From positions 124,001 through 188,000 of the forward strand of contig LDYB01000018.1 of NCBI GenBank assembly GCA_001442985.1: a DNA stretch of 64,000 nucleotides. Direction: 5' to 3'. This stretch comes from Armatimonadetes bacterium DC. GTDB taxonomy: Bacteria > Armatimonadota > Fimbriimonadia > Fimbriimonadales > GBS-DC. Of this stretch, positions 10,358 through 19,134 are shown one piece after another. Positions within the stretch are counted from its first letter, which is position 1, and every line of letters begins with the position of its first letter. The position numbers were made by a program, and so were the translations under genes. The notes under the pieces were generated by a model. It did not search any database and had not been told where the DNA came from. It saw only the letters and a program-made list of their open reading frames with translations.

Positions 10358-10932
10358 ACCTGCGTGCTGTCGATGAGCCTGGCGCCTGCGGCTTCCATCT
10401 CGGCGATCGCTTTCGCGCTGTCGTCGGGCTGGAGGTTCACCCCGCGAATCGCGTCGGTCAGCAGGTACACCTCATAGCCGTGCTTGAGCGCGTCCAGCAC
10501 GGAGGCGCGCACGCAGTAGTCGGTTGCCAGTCCGCCCACCAGCAGGCGGCGAATCCCGCGCTCGGAAAGCACCTCATGAAGCGTTTTGCCGTCGTCTGTG
10601 CGCCCTTCAAACGCCGAGTAGCCGTCGTCCTCCTCCGAAGTGCCTTTGGAGATAATCACCGTCCCTTCTGGCAGCTGGAGTTGCGGGTGGAACTCCGCGC
10701 CGGGGGTGTTCTGCACGCAGTGGACGGGCCAGCGTCCGCCGAACTCGGCGAAGTGGCGCGTGGTGCGCGGATGCCAGTCGCGCGAGGCGACCACCAGCCC
10801 GCCCGCCTGAGCCACCTTTGCGGCGACCGCGTTCAGCGGCGGGATCACCGCGTCGCCCTCAGGAACCGCCAGCGCACCGCCAGGGCAGAAGTCGTTCTGC
10901 ACATCCACAATCAACAGCGCCGCGTCCTGCAT
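10354..10932 (-). CDS. pncA: Nicotinamidase (isochorismatase-like hydrolase)
   Basis: Deamidates nicotinamide to nicotinate for NAD salvage. The 192-residue product carries the cysteine-hydrolase triad: Asp in LLIVDVQNDFCPGG, Lys in VIISKGTSEEDDGYSAF and Cys in VGGLATDYCVRASVLDA; metal-binding DWHPRTTRHF is present. The pncB-type gene for the next salvage step lies 2 kb away on the same strand. A TAGAAT box ends 7 nt before the ATG and there is no Shine-Dalgarno site. Confidence 0.93.
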   Translation of the reverse strand: MQDAALLIVDVQNDFCPGGALAVPEGDAVIPPLNAVAAKVAQAGGLVVASRDWHPRTTRHFAEFGGRWPVHCVQNTPGAEFHPQLQLPEGTVIISKGTSEEDDGYSAFEGRTDDGKTLHEVLSERGIRRLLVGGLATDYCVRASVLDALKHGYEVYLLTDAIRGVNLQPDDSAKAIAEMEAAGARLIDSTQV

Positions 10933-10939
10933 AGAAAAG

Positions 10940-10945
10940 ATTCTA
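10940..10945 (-). promoter_or_regulatory. -10 box for leaderless pncA
   Basis: Minus-strand TAGAAT ending 7 nt before the start codon at 10932. Confidence 0.55.
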
Positions 10946-10954
10946 CCTGAACGC

Positions 10955-11485
10955 CTACCAGTCTACAGGCACACGGATTAAGCCGCTGAAGGGGTCTGCA
11001 ATCAGGATGTGGCGGTGGTTGCGTCCGTGTTCGTGCAGTCGGCGCACGATGTCCACATCCTGCTTGCAATAGTCAATCACCCTCTGGAGTTGTCCCTGAC
11101 GGAACCACTGCACCGCCAGCGTGCCATCCCCTGATTTGGCGTCGCCGAGCGTGCCGCGCGCACAGCTCTCCAGCTTCACCCGATGCCCCAGCCGATGGGT
11201 GAGGTCCACAAGGATGTCCAGCGTCGGCAGTCGGTGCAAATCATGCTGCGTGTAGGGGCGCAACACGCGGTAGTCGAATCGGAGGATGTTGAACCCGACC
11301 ACGAGGTCGGCATTCAGCAGGTCGTCAATCAGCCCGTTCACGGTTTGCTCGGTGTAGTGGGCGAAGGTGCCGCGCTGGGTGCTATAGGTCACGGCGACCG
11401 CCAGCCCGAAGCGTTCGATATAGTCCCAGCCTCCCACCTCGTCGGCGAGATGCTTCGTCTCCACATCGAAGTAGACGATGTTCAT
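10955..11485 (-). CDS. Predicted 3'-5' exonuclease, RNase H-like (DEDD) fold
   Basis: A 176-residue protein with the acidic metal-binding positions of the DEDD superfamily: IVYFDVET at the N-terminus (D and E), GFNILRFDYRVL (D, with the N-x(3)-FD pattern) and the C-terminal YCKQDVDIVRRL (D). This resembles short stand-alone RNase_H_2 exonucleases, which may act on DNA or RNA; substrate not inferable. The open frame begins 18 codons earlier, but ATG 11485 has a good AAGGAGAGG site and matches the conserved N-terminal strand. A TATAAT box lies upstream at about 11505-11510. Confidence 0.82.
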   Translation of the reverse strand: MNIVYFDVETKHLADEVGGWDYIERFGLAVAVTYSTQRGTFAHYTEQTVNGLIDDLLNADLVVGFNILRFDYRVLRPYTQHDLHRLPTLDILVDLTHRLGHRVKLESCARGTLGDAKSGDGTLAVQWFRQGQLQRVIDYCKQDVDIVRRLHEHGRNHRHILIADPFSGLIRVPVDW

Positions 11486-11584
11486 GGTGCCTCTCCTTAG
11501 AATGCGCTGATTATACCCGTTAGTGATAAGCAGAGTCAAGAGGGTAGGAGAGGGTGTTCGGAAAAATCCTCTTTTGTGCCAGAT

Positions 11585-11732
11585 GACTGAGGTTCCGTTC
11601 CTATGAGACGAAGCCGACCTGTGTCGGCTAAAAGAGCCAGCGGAGGCTGGTTTTGTTTAGGAGGAACGGCTTCAGCCGTCGCTCTTTCGGGGGCATCGTG
11701 GGTTCCAGAAGGTATCTTTGCAACAGAGCAGA
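11585..11732. repeat. Dispersed modular hairpin repeat, family A, copy 1
   Basis: Outer arms GGTTCCGTTCC and GGAACGGC with CAGCCGTC enclose two hairpins, one built on AGCCGACCTGTGTCGGCT and one on AGCCAGCGGAGGCTGG (outer unit 11585-11680). A shared tail (GGGTTCCAGAAGGTATC, then TTGCAACAGAGCAG) extends to 11732 and recurs at about 61795 and, in part, at 50445. The 11.54-11.83 kb gap holds only this and the pilin promoter. Confidence 0.75.
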
Positions 11733-11780
11733 TTCACCCGTCCTGTTCAGCGGCGATTTTTCGAACACCCTCGCGCCCTC

Positions 11781-11811
11781 TTGACAAAACCTTTTTAACG
11801 CGAGGTATAAT
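11781..11811 (+). promoter_or_regulatory. Promoter of the pseudopilin gene
   Basis: TTGACA (11781) and TATAAT (11806) separated by 19 nt. AGAGGTGA follows just before the ATG, so this transcript has a short normal leader. Confidence 0.65.
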
Positions 11812-11828
11812 AGCAAAGAGGTGAAACC

Positions 11829-12626
11829 ATGCAACGACGCGGATTTACCTTGATCGAGTTGCTCGTTGTGATTGCGATTATCGCCATTCTGGCGGCGATC
11901 CTGTTCCCCGTGTTTGCCCAGGCGCGCGAGTCGGCGCGTAAAACCCAGTGTCTCAGCAACACGCGCCAGATTGGGCTGGCGGTGATGCAATATGTTCAGG
12001 ATTACGACGAGACCCTGTTCCCGAACCCGTGGCCTGGGGGATGTGCGGAGACGGGCTACTTCACGAGCAATCCCAACCATCCACGCCAGCACTGGGCGAC
12101 GGTGATTTACCCGTATGTGCGCAACGGCGGCGTGTTTGACTGTCCCAGCTATGCGGGCACGACCTATATCGCGGCGTATGCGCTCTGGGAGTGCGGGCGC
12201 GGCGTAAACAGTCCCCGTATTGTGCCGTTTGTGGAGTACGGCATCAACGAGGTGATTTTCGGCCACGCTGATGCGAATGGACGCCCCATCCCAACCCCGC
12301 TGGCGAAGCTTCAGGAAGCGGCGAACATCGGCATTATCGCCGACAACAACTACATCTTCAGCTGGCGGGTCTGCCTGATGGGTCCTGCGGATCCTCAAAC
12401 CTTTCGCAAATACTGGCCCGAGGGGCGCAACGGCTGGGAGTTTTATCAGGGCAACCCGCGCCATCAGGGCGGGATGAACTTCGTCTATGCCGATGGGCAC
12501 TCCAAATGGGCGCGGGCAACCAACACGCCCGGCAATCGCCCTGACTATGAGAAGGGCTACTACCCCGTGCTGATGAGCGACGGTCGGTTCGCCACGCAAG
12601 CCGCGTGCGAGCAGTCCCCCGACTAA
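11829..12626 (+). CDS. Type II/IV pseudopilin-like protein with DUF1559-type C-terminus
   Basis: A 265-residue exported protein. It has a short basic leader and a prepilin peptidase site (MQRRG before FTLIELL) and a hydrophobic helix to about residue 32, then [15 protein letters not shown], which is typical of Armatimonadota and planctomycete pseudopilins. The C-terminal half carries the family motif [11 protein letters not shown]. Such proteins are present in many copies per genome in these phyla; function is unproven. It is followed 12 bp later by a small membrane protein gene. Confidence 0.92.
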   Translation: MQRRGFTLIELLVVIAIIAILAAILFPVFAQARESARKTQCLSNTRQIGLAVMQYVQDYDETLFPNPWPGGCAETGYFTSNPNHPRQHWATVIYPYVRNGGVFDCPSYAGTTYIAAYALWECGRGVNSPRIVPFVEYGINEVIFGHADANGRPIPTPLAKLQEAANIGIIADNNYIFSWRVCLMGPADPQTFRKYWPEGRNGWEFYQGNPRHQGGMNFVYADGHSKWARATNTPGNRPDYEKGYYPVLMSDGRFATQAACEQSPD

Positions 12627-12638
12627 AGGAGGAGGCTC

Positions 12639-12821
12639 ATGAAACAGGAGTTGCCCGGCTGGATGGTGGCGGTGATTATCGCAGGGGTTTTGCTGGTGGC
12701 GGGGTTCTTTCTGTACCGCACTTTCACAACAGGCGGCGTGCAGGGGACAGGAAGACCAGGGGAGGTGCAGGCGGCGCCGCCTGTGCCGACGCAGGGCGCC
12801 CCCCCAACCGCACCCCGCTGA
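12639..12821 (+). CDS. Small single-pass membrane protein (60 aa)
   Basis: MKQELPGWMVAVIIAGVLLV starts a single transmembrane helix (about residues 8-28) followed by a Gly/Pro-rich tail outside or inside. GGAGGAGG lies 5 nt before the ATG and the gene follows the pseudopilin by 12 bp, so an operon is likely. Small membrane proteins of this layout are frequent behind pseudopilin genes in related genomes as far as I recall. An inverted repeat (CTGGGAG / CTCCCAG, 12837-12868) after it may be a weak terminator. Confidence 0.7.
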   Translation: MKQELPGWMVAVIIAGVLLVAGFFLYRTFTTGGVQGTGRPGEVQAAPPVPTQGAPPTAPR

Positions 12822-12875
12822 GAGAGCCGCGTCGCTGGGAGTCTCTGGTAACTCGGAGGCTCCCAGTGGAGCCGT

Positions 12876-14264
12876 TTAGCGCGTCTCCGCCCTTTCTGGC
12901 GTGTCTGCAAGCCGGACCCGTTTCAGGGCAGGGTTCGCGTTCGCCTGGCGCCCCACTTTCGCCATCGGTACCCACTGATCGCCGACTTTGACTTCCACCA
13001 CATCGGCGGTGAAGTCGGTGTTTGTGCCTTCGGCGAAGCTGTTGCTGAAGAAGGAGGAACCGACGCCATAAATATCCACGGGCACGCCTGCTTCTTCAAA
13101 GGCGCGCAGGCGCTCTTCGGAGAAGCCACCCGTGGCGACAATCTGAATCGAGCGGCACCACGCCCGGGCGCGCTCGTGCCACTCAGGGGGCAGGTTCCAC
13201 GACTCCCACGCCCGATCCAAGCCCTCACGCAGAGCGCGGATGAGGGTGGGGTTAACGCCATACAGGTCGGGCGAATCGGGCAGGTGTTGCAGGCTCTTGT
13301 CGCGGAGGTTGCCCGCCGTATCGGGGCGCACGCCGTGCAGAATATAGCGACGCGCGGTGGCTTCGTCGCCGCGCTCTATTGCCTCGCGGTAGCGTTCAAA
13401 AAAGGCGCGCGCCACCGCCTGCGCCGTGCCCACGCAATCGTTCTCAAAGTCCACCAGCGCCACGCGCCGTATTTCGGGGGGCATCACCCGCGCGAAGTGA
13501 AGCATCAACTCCACCGTGTCGCCGAGAAAGCAGGCAATCATCGCGTGCGCCACTGTGCCCACCGCCTGACCGCCCCAGAGGCGTGTTTGCGCGGGCGTGG
13601 AGACCAGCGCGGGAACCTGCTTGCCCGTGTCGGCATTATAGCGCTGGACGCCAATCCAGTAGGCGTAGCCGTCCATCATCTGCGTCTGGGGCAGGTCGTA
13701 GCGAGCGGGGAAAAACAGAATCGGCTTACCCCCTGACGCCTGCAGCATGCGGTAGGTGTTGGTGGCGATTCGGCTCATGCGGGTCAGCACGCCCAGAATC
13801 ACGGTTTCCAGCATGGCGAAGTCGCGATAGCGTCCCCGAATGCGCATCGCGGGCACAACATGCATCGGGTCGCCCTCGTAGGGCGTACATTCGCCGTCCT
13901 CTATCGATTCCACCTCCAGCAGGTGCGCCGTATTGACAAAGCGATTGCCCTGCCAGTAGCCCGTACACTGCTGGAGGATGGCGAGCGCCAGGTCTGTGCC
14001 TGCGACGACGGTGAAGGGCGCCCGCCGCGCGAAAATCTGCATCGTGACCTCCATCTCGCCCACCGAAACAGGCGGGCGCGGTGGCAGTCCCAGCGCACGC
14101 AACCGCTCCGAAAAGCCCTGAAACTGATACCCTTCTTCTGTCAGGCGGCTCAGCAGGGCAACCCCGTTATAAAAGTAGCGGTCGGAGTACTCTCCCCGCC
14201 GGATGCCGTCCCAATCCATCTGCCAGCACGAAGGCGCAATCCGCTTCCCATCAAAGCAAGACAT
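12876..14264 (-). CDS. pncB: Nicotinate phosphoribosyltransferase-family protein
   Basis: A 462-residue enzyme that, by family, joins nicotinate to PRPP to give nicotinate mononucleotide. Visible features are DRYFYNG near residue 29, the GGKPILFFPARYDLP stretch, GTVAHAMIACF (substrate pocket loop, family GTxxH) and VALVDFENDC. The order and spacing match the long bacterial form. With the nicotinamidase at 10.9 kb it forms the Preiss-Handler salvage route. No Shine-Dalgarno site is evident before the ATG at 14264. Confidence 0.85.
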   Translation of the reverse strand: MSCFDGKRIAPSCWQMDWDGIRRGEYSDRYFYNGVALLSRLTEEGYQFQGFSERLRALGLPPRPPVSVGEMEVTMQIFARRAPFTVVAGTDLALAILQQCTGYWQGNRFVNTAHLLEVESIEDGECTPYEGDPMHVVPAMRIRGRYRDFAMLETVILGVLTRMSRIATNTYRMLQASGGKPILFFPARYDLPQTQMMDGYAYWIGVQRYNADTGKQVPALVSTPAQTRLWGGQAVGTVAHAMIACFLGDTVELMLHFARVMPPEIRRVALVDFENDCVGTAQAVARAFFERYREAIERGDEATARRYILHGVRPDTAGNLRDKSLQHLPDSPDLYGVNPTLIRALREGLDRAWESWNLPPEWHERARAWCRSIQIVATGGFSEERLRAFEEAGVPVDIYGVGSSFFSNSFAEGTNTDFTADVVEVKVGDQWVPMAKVGRQANANPALKRVRLADTPERAETR

Positions 14265-14315
14265 AGGCGTCTCAATTTCCGCTCACCCGCCTATAAGGGC
14301 AGGTTGAGCGTATGC

Positions 14316-14340
14316 TATAATTGTACCGTGTAAAGGAGGT
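14316..14340 (+). promoter_or_regulatory. -10 box and ribosome-binding site of the dockerin-tailed gene
   Basis: TATAAT at 14316-14321 and AAAGGAGGT at 14332-14340, 6 nt before the ATG. This is a conventional short leader, in contrast to the leaderless genes. Confidence 0.6.
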
Positions 14341-14346
14341 TATTCG

Positions 14347-15135
14347 ATGAGACTCATGCGCAATCTGCTAACTGCAGGATTGGTGCTTGCGTGGAGTTGT
14401 GCTTTCGCCCAGTTAGCCTCGGTTCTGGAGCGCAACGGCTCGGTTTCGTGGAAGTTCTTGGGCGGACAGTACGAGATTACGGGCGCTGTCAACCTCAGCG
14501 GCAATGTAACGCCGAGCGATCCCCTGGTGTTTTCGTTTCAGGACCTTAACGGCGATGGCGTGGCGCTGGATGTGCGCCTGGATATGACGGAGCTCTTTCC
14601 CGGATTTGGGATCAATTACACCATAGATCTCATTGGTACTGTGCTTTCCGACAGTGCCAGCGAGGCGGATATTCTATGGCGCGCTGCGGATACCCCCAAT
14701 CAATGCGTAACAGTAAATGTTGGCTTTGAGGTCACGGCATTCATCACCTACCTGGAGGGCGGTCTGCGCGGGCGGATTACGCGAATTGAGTGCCAGCCCG
14801 ATCCCTTTGGAGTGCGTGAAGGTCGCGTGACTCTGTATCTCGAGCCCACAGGCGGGGACGACTCCAACTACCTGCTGGCGCAGGGTTATCTTCTCTGCCA
14901 GCAGGACCCCCAATACTTCGCTACTGCTCGAATCTTTGATATGGACTGGCTCGCCTATGGCGGCGGCAGTGCGGGCGGCGATGTGGACAGCAATGGCTGC
15001 GTGGACGATGCGGACCTGCTAAGCGTGTTGTTTAACTTTGGCGGGGGCGAAGGCTGCGCCGATATTAATGGCGACGGCATCGTTGACGACGCCGACCTGC
15101 TGACAGTGCTATTTAACTTCGGCAGCGGGTGCTAA
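14347..15135 (+). CDS. Secreted protein with C-terminal dockerin-like repeats
   Basis: A 262-residue protein with a signal peptide (MRLMRNLLTAGLVLAWSCAF, cleavage near AFAQ). The middle 170 residues are a beta-rich domain I do not recognise. The C-terminus holds two tandem EF-hand-like units (DSNGCVDDADLLSVLFNFG and INGDGIVDDADLLTVLFNFG), the D-x-N/D-x-D/G pattern of type I dockerins. In Armatimonadota and planctomycetes such tails are common on exported proteins and may anchor them; true cohesin binding is not shown. Confidence 0.82.
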   Translation: MRLMRNLLTAGLVLAWSCAFAQLASVLERNGSVSWKFLGGQYEITGAVNLSGNVTPSDPLVFSFQDLNGDGVALDVRLDMTELFPGFGINYTIDLIGTVLSDSASEADILWRAADTPNQCVTVNVGFEVTAFITYLEGGLRGRITRIECQPDPFGVREGRVTLYLEPTGGDDSNYLLAQGYLLCQQDPQYFATARIFDMDWLAYGGGSAGGDVDSNGCVDDADLLSVLFNFGGGEGCADINGDGIVDDADLLTVLFNFGSGC

Positions 15136-15178
15136 TTTGGGAGTGCCCCTGAAGCGAGTGGGAAAACACCCATGCCCT

Positions 15179-15277
15179 GACGGCTGAGGTTCCGTTCCTA
15201 TGAGACGAAGCCGACCTCCGTCGGCTAAAAAAGCCAGCGGAGGTTGGTTTTGTCTACTGGGAACGGCTTTAGCCGTC
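15179..15277. repeat. Dispersed modular hairpin repeat, family A, copy 2 (minimal form)
   Basis: The simplest copy: outer arms GACGGCTGAGG with CCGTTCC, and GGAACGGC with TAGCCGTC, around two hairpins (AGCCGACCTCCGTCGGCT; AGCCAGCGGAGGTTGG). It lies between two convergent genes. Confidence 0.75.
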
Positions 15278-15334
15278 AGGTTTTCAGACAAGGCACGAAA
15301 AACCCATCCATGAACTATGATGGCACAGTGGGTA

Positions 15335-16339
15335 TCACAGGCTCTGCTTGCCCAGCTGGACGGAGAGCTTCACGGAGACGCCCTCACGAATCGCCACAAT
15401 CTCTACCTGCTGGTTGGGTTTCGCCATATAGAGCGCGCGGGTCAGGTCGGCGGCGGAGCGGATGGGCTGCCCGTTGAAGCCTGTGATATAGTCGTTTACC
15501 TGCAAGCCAGCGCGCTGGGCAGGGCTGTTGGGAGCGATGCGCACGATTCGCACCCCTGCGGGCGTACTCTGGTAGTCCACGCCCAGCCACGCGTATTCCA
15601 CGCTACCGCGCGTGCGCAGTTCGTTCACGGCACGCTGGGCAATCTCGCTGGGAATTGCAAAGCCCGTTACGGCAATCGCGGGGCGCACAGGCATCCCTTC
15701 CACGGCTTGCAGGGCGCCCACCATCACGCCGACCACCTGACCCCGTGAATCCAGCAACGGCGCGCCCGGCTCGCCTGCGCCTACCGTGCCGTTGAACTGT
15801 AAGAGGAGTACCACCCGTCCTGTTGTGGGGCGCACGCCCACGCGGTCTTTGCCGCCAATCGTGCCGACGGTCACGCTCCCTTCCAGCCCGCCGCGGTTGC
15901 CGATGAGTATCGCGGTGGCGCCGACGGGCAGGTTTTCGGAGCTACCCCAGCGCAGGCTGGGCAAGCCCGACGCCCCCTCCAATCGCAGCAGTGCAATCCC
16001 TGTGATATTGTCAATTCCCCGCACGCGCGCGGAGAACGCCTGACCGCTGGCGAGATAGACTCGCGCCGAGCGTGCCTCACTAACCCCCTCCGCCGAGCAG
16101 ACGACCCAGCCTGCGGGGTCTATGATGAAGCCGCTGCTGCGAATGGTGCGCCCTCCTGCGAGAACGCCTTCCACCGTCACAATCGCCGGGCGCGCCGATT
16201 CGACCACCTGATTCACTTCTGTGGCAGCGCGTCCCAGCACCGAGTCGGGCACGGGCTGGCTCCACACGCCTGCGAACAGGCAGGTTATCATTAACCCAAT
16301 AAAAAGCGGATTAAAACGAACAGATAATCGCGTTTTCAT
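15335..16339 (-). CDS. HtrA/DegP-like protein with PDZ domain and no catalytic triad
   Basis: A 334-residue exported protein: signal peptide to about residue 27, a trypsin-like domain (about 35-230) and one PDZ domain (about 240-325, LGVDYQSTPAGVRIVRIAPN). The protease positions are degenerate: the region normally reading TNxHVV reads CSAEGV (His lost), the aspartate strand reads ITGIALLR, and the GNSGGP serine loop reads GEPGAPLLD (Ser lost). It is therefore probably a peptide-binding pseudoprotease. The ATG at 16339 has GGAGGGAG upstream and lies 29 bp inside the anti-sigma gene, so it is the last gene of a sigma/anti-sigma operon. Confidence 0.87.
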   Translation of the reverse strand: MKTRLSVRFNPLFIGLMITCLFAGVWSQPVPDSVLGRAATEVNQVVESARPAIVTVEGVLAGGRTIRSSGFIIDPAGWVVCSAEGVSEARSARVYLASGQAFSARVRGIDNITGIALLRLEGASGLPSLRWGSSENLPVGATAILIGNRGGLEGSVTVGTIGGKDRVGVRPTTGRVVLLLQFNGTVGAGEPGAPLLDSRGQVVGVMVGALQAVEGMPVRPAIAVTGFAIPSEIAQRAVNELRTRGSVEYAWLGVDYQSTPAGVRIVRIAPNSPAQRAGLQVNDYITGFNGQPIRSAADLTRALYMAKPNQQVEIVAIREGVSVKLSVQLGKQSL

Positions 16340-17063
16340 CGACTCCCTCCATAGCGTGCTGAGTCTTCGAAGGCATGCCACCTGCCACCACTGCTGCTGC
16401 CGCGGGTTCGCCGTAGCGCACAGGCAGATATTCGGTTTGCGGGGTATCGCCCAGAGGCACAATCGGTTCGGGAGCGAGCATCGTGATTTGGGTTGTAGGG
16501 GGGCGTACCGCGCCGCGCATGGAGGCAGGTTCAGGGGCGCGCGCGATTCGCGTGCGCGCTTCAGGAACTGCTTCTGGCGAGGCTTCAGGCTCACCATCGC
16601 TGTGGGTCGGCTTGGGTTCTGTCAACACGGGTTCAGCAGCGAATGGATGCGCCTCACTACCAGCTGACCTCCAGCGCAGTTCGGTGCGCTCAGGAGAAGC
16701 CGACTCACGCTGGCTTAGCCGAACCGCAGAATCGGGGTTTTGTGTGCGGGGCGTTGTCTGGAACCATAGCCCGATGGCAACCCCAACAGCAAGCATCATT
16801 CCCAGCCCCCACGCCAGTCGGGGCGCCCAGAGGATTCGTCGTTGGGGGCGGGTTTGAAGGCGCAACGCGATTGCCTCCCAGCGCAGCTGGCAGGCGGGCA
16901 CAGGCTCCGAGCGCACCTGCCTCAGCAGCGCACGGTACGCCTGCTCCTGTTGCCAGAGCGCACGACACGCCGCACAACTCTCCAGATGCGCGCGCCATGT
17001 CTCGGTTAGACCGCTCGGCTCGCTCTCAAGCCACCCCGCAAACTGACGACAAAGGTTTCTCAT
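16311..17063 (-). CDS. Membrane anti-sigma factor with zf-HC2 domain
   Basis: A 250-residue protein. The N-terminal cytoplasmic part has the zinc anti-sigma motif H-x3-C-x2-C (HLESCAACRAL, about residues 27-37). A membrane helix lies near residues 80-102 (APRLAWGLGMMLAVGVAIGL), and the C-terminal extracytoplasmic part is Pro/Glu-rich and low in complexity. It overlaps the sigma gene by 4 bp, the usual arrangement for a cognate ECF sigma/anti-sigma pair. Its outer domain may be sensed by the HtrA-like protein encoded next. Confidence 0.88.
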   Translation of the reverse strand: MRNLCRQFAGWLESEPSGLTETWRAHLESCAACRALWQQEQAYRALLRQVRSEPVPACQLRWEAIALRLQTRPQRRILWAPRLAWGLGMMLAVGVAIGLWFQTTPRTQNPDSAVRLSQRESASPERTELRWRSAGSEAHPFAAEPVLTEPKPTHSDGEPEASPEAVPEARTRIARAPEPASMRGAVRPPTTQITMLAPEPIVPLGDTPQTEYLPVRYGEPAAAAVVAGGMPSKTQHAMEGVDENAIICSF

Positions 17064-17692
17064 TCAATCTCACCTATCTGGCGCAATAACGGCTCCAAAA
17101 CAGCTTTGAACGCGCGGCGGGCACGCATCACACGCAGCTTCACCCCGCCCACCGTCGTGTTCAAAATCTCCGCCATCTGTTCATATTCCATCTCTTCCAG
17201 ATCGCGCATCACAATCAGCTGCCGATGGTGTTCGGGCAGGCGGTTGAGCGCGGTGTAAAACGCCTCGTGGAAGGCGTTCTGCTGGACGACCTCTTCGGGT
17301 TCGGGCGGGTTCGGGTGCGTCATCCACGCCAGTTTGTATCCCGCCTCGCGCTGGAGCAGTTCGGCATGTCGCTTCTGGGCGCGGGCACGGTCGGTACACA
17401 GATTTAGCGCAATCCGCATCAGCCATGTGCTGAACCGCGATTGCTCACGGAAAGTGTGCAGGCGCTCAAACGCCTTCAGGAACACTTCCTGCACAATATC
17501 TTCAGCGTCGTCGGCGTTCCCCACAGAGCGATAGACGAGCCGAAACACAGGCTGGCGATAGCGTACAAAAAGCGTTTCCAGCGCATCCGTGTCGCCTTCC
17601 TTTGCACGCGCCACCAGCTGCTCATCACTGAGAGTCGGATACGCCAGCCCCGAAGCGAAGTCGTCCATAGCGACGGTTCCCGCGCGGTTCAT
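17060..17692 (-). CDS. ECF-type RNA polymerase sigma factor
   Basis: A 210-residue sigma-70 family protein of the ECF group. Region 2 reads from ALETLFVRYRQPVFRLVYRS through NADDAEDIVQEVFLKAFERL to FSTWLMRIALNLCTD; region 4 reads LNRLPEHHRQLIVMRDLEEM with MAEILNTTVGGVKLRVMRAR. It overlaps tilS by 4 bp (ATGA) and the anti-sigma gene by 4 bp. The regulon is unknown; it is one of the candidates for reading the GCAGGA-N17-GAA element, though nothing in the sequence proves this. No such element lies upstream of this operon. Confidence 0.94.
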   Translation of the reverse strand: MNRAGTVAMDDFASGLAYPTLSDEQLVARAKEGDTDALETLFVRYRQPVFRLVYRSVGNADDAEDIVQEVFLKAFERLHTFREQSRFSTWLMRIALNLCTDRARAQKRHAELLQREAGYKLAWMTHPNPPEPEEVVQQNAFHEAFYTALNRLPEHHRQLIVMRDLEEMEYEQMAEILNTTVGGVKLRVMRARRAFKAVLEPLLRQIGEIE

Positions 17693-19110
17693 TCTGCATG
17701 GTCTGACGAATCAACGGGAGGGGCGTTTCGCATTAGGCGCACGCGCATCACGCGCTTCGTCTGGGGCGTTACCCGAACGCGGTGGGCAATCGTGTAGTCG
17801 GGAATCCACACGATGCCTGCATCATCACACAACAGGGGCAGGTGGCGGCGCTCTTCAGGCGGAACCTTGCGGTCTATGAAGATTCGGCTCACCTTTTTGG
17901 GGTGCGCCATCCCCAGCGGCTGGAAGCGGTCGCCAGGGCGCCAGTTGCGCACTTTCAGTTCGCCCTGCAGGGCGTCGGCGTCCAGCACGACTTCCTGAAC
18001 GCCTGGCTCGCAGCAGGGTGGCGGTATCGCCTCTGCCGCGCTCCATGCTTCCTCTGTCGCCTCCAGCCACACCCCTGCCTGCGGGATCAGCACGGGCGTG
18101 TCGGGGTAGAGGGGGTACTCGTATTCTGGGGCTTCTTCGCGGGAAGTGGGGTGCATCGTGGCGCCGTGGGGGTCCGTCAGCAGGCGCCATTCCGAGCTGA
18201 TTTCCCATGAAGTAGACCTGCCGTTCACCAGCGCGCGGCGGATGGCTTCCAGAATCTCGTAAGGTGGCATGCTGAGCGGGTCGGCGTGCGCCTGAATCCA
18301 TGCCCGTAGCAGTCGGCGTTGCACCGCAGGATGCTGGCGCTGGAACATCTCGGCGGGCAGGCGCGCCCCACGCTGGAGGTGGTTGCCAAAATGCTCACGC
18401 AGATAGTAGTCCCACCAGCCCTCTTCGTTCTCCACAATATCGGCGAGGCGGAGCAGGTGGCGTTCAAAGGCGGGCGCGAGTTGCTGAAGCAGGGGCACCA
18501 GTTGCGAGCGCACCCGATAGCGCAGCTGGCGCGGGTCCACATTCGTGCGGTCAAACACCGTCGGTAGCCCGTGCGCCGCGCAATAGGCGTGAGTCTCGGC
18601 GCGGGACACATCCAGCAGGGGGCGGATGATGCGCCCGCGCTGGTAGGGGATGCCGCGTAGCCCACGCGGTCCCGTGCCCCGTAAAAGATTAATCAGGATG
18701 GTCTCAATCTGGTCGGTTCGGGTGTGGGCGGTAGCGATGGCGACGGCGCCCAGCGAGTCGGCGAGCCGTTCCAGAAACGCATAACGCGCCTTGCGCCCCG
18801 CCTCTTCGAGGGTGATGCCCTCGGCTTTTGCCAGCGCAGGCACATCTGCCCGCTCCCAGTGGAACGGCACACCCAGCGACTCACACACCCCACGACAGAC
18901 CGCCACATCCGCATCCGCCTCAGGGCGCATGCCATGATGCAGATGCGCCGCATGCACCCGAATCATCAGCTCGCTCTGCAGCTGGGTGAGGATATGAAGC
19001 AGTGCCGTGGAATCGGCGCCCCCAGAGTAGCCCACAATCACGATGCCCCCCTCAGGGGGTATCATCTGCCGTTCCAGAATCGTCTTCCGAACCCGTTCGA
19101 GGGGATTCAT
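17689..19110 (-). CDS. tilS: tRNA(Ile)-lysidine synthase
   Basis: Modifies C34 of the CAU-anticodon isoleucine tRNA to lysidine, using ATP and lysine. The 473-residue product has the PP-loop IVGYSGGADSTALLHIL near residue 25, AHLHHGMRPEADADV, ATAHTRTDQIETILINLLRG (family HxxDDQxET, here with TRTDQIET), and the C-terminal lysine-tRNA domain (RNWRPGDRFQPLGM). It lies 24 bp downstream of an AbrB-like gene and overlaps the sigma factor gene, so tRNA modification and the stress sigma operon are co-transcribed. Confidence 0.94.
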   Translation of the reverse strand: MNPLERVRKTILERQMIPPEGGIVIVGYSGGADSTALLHILTQLQSELMIRVHAAHLHHGMRPEADADVAVCRGVCESLGVPFHWERADVPALAKAEGITLEEAGRKARYAFLERLADSLGAVAIATAHTRTDQIETILINLLRGTGPRGLRGIPYQRGRIIRPLLDVSRAETHAYCAAHGLPTVFDRTNVDPRQLRYRVRSQLVPLLQQLAPAFERHLLRLADIVENEEGWWDYYLREHFGNHLQRGARLPAEMFQRQHPAVQRRLLRAWIQAHADPLSMPPYEILEAIRRALVNGRSTSWEISSEWRLLTDPHGATMHPTSREEAPEYEYPLYPDTPVLIPQAGVWLEATEEAWSAAEAIPPPCCEPGVQEVVLDADALQGELKVRNWRPGDRFQPLGMAHPKKVSRIFIDRKVPPEERRHLPLLCDDAGIVWIPDYTIAHRVRVTPQTKRVMRVRLMRNAPPVDSSDHAE

Positions 19111-19134
19111 TCTGTTTCACGGCGCCGTCTCGTC

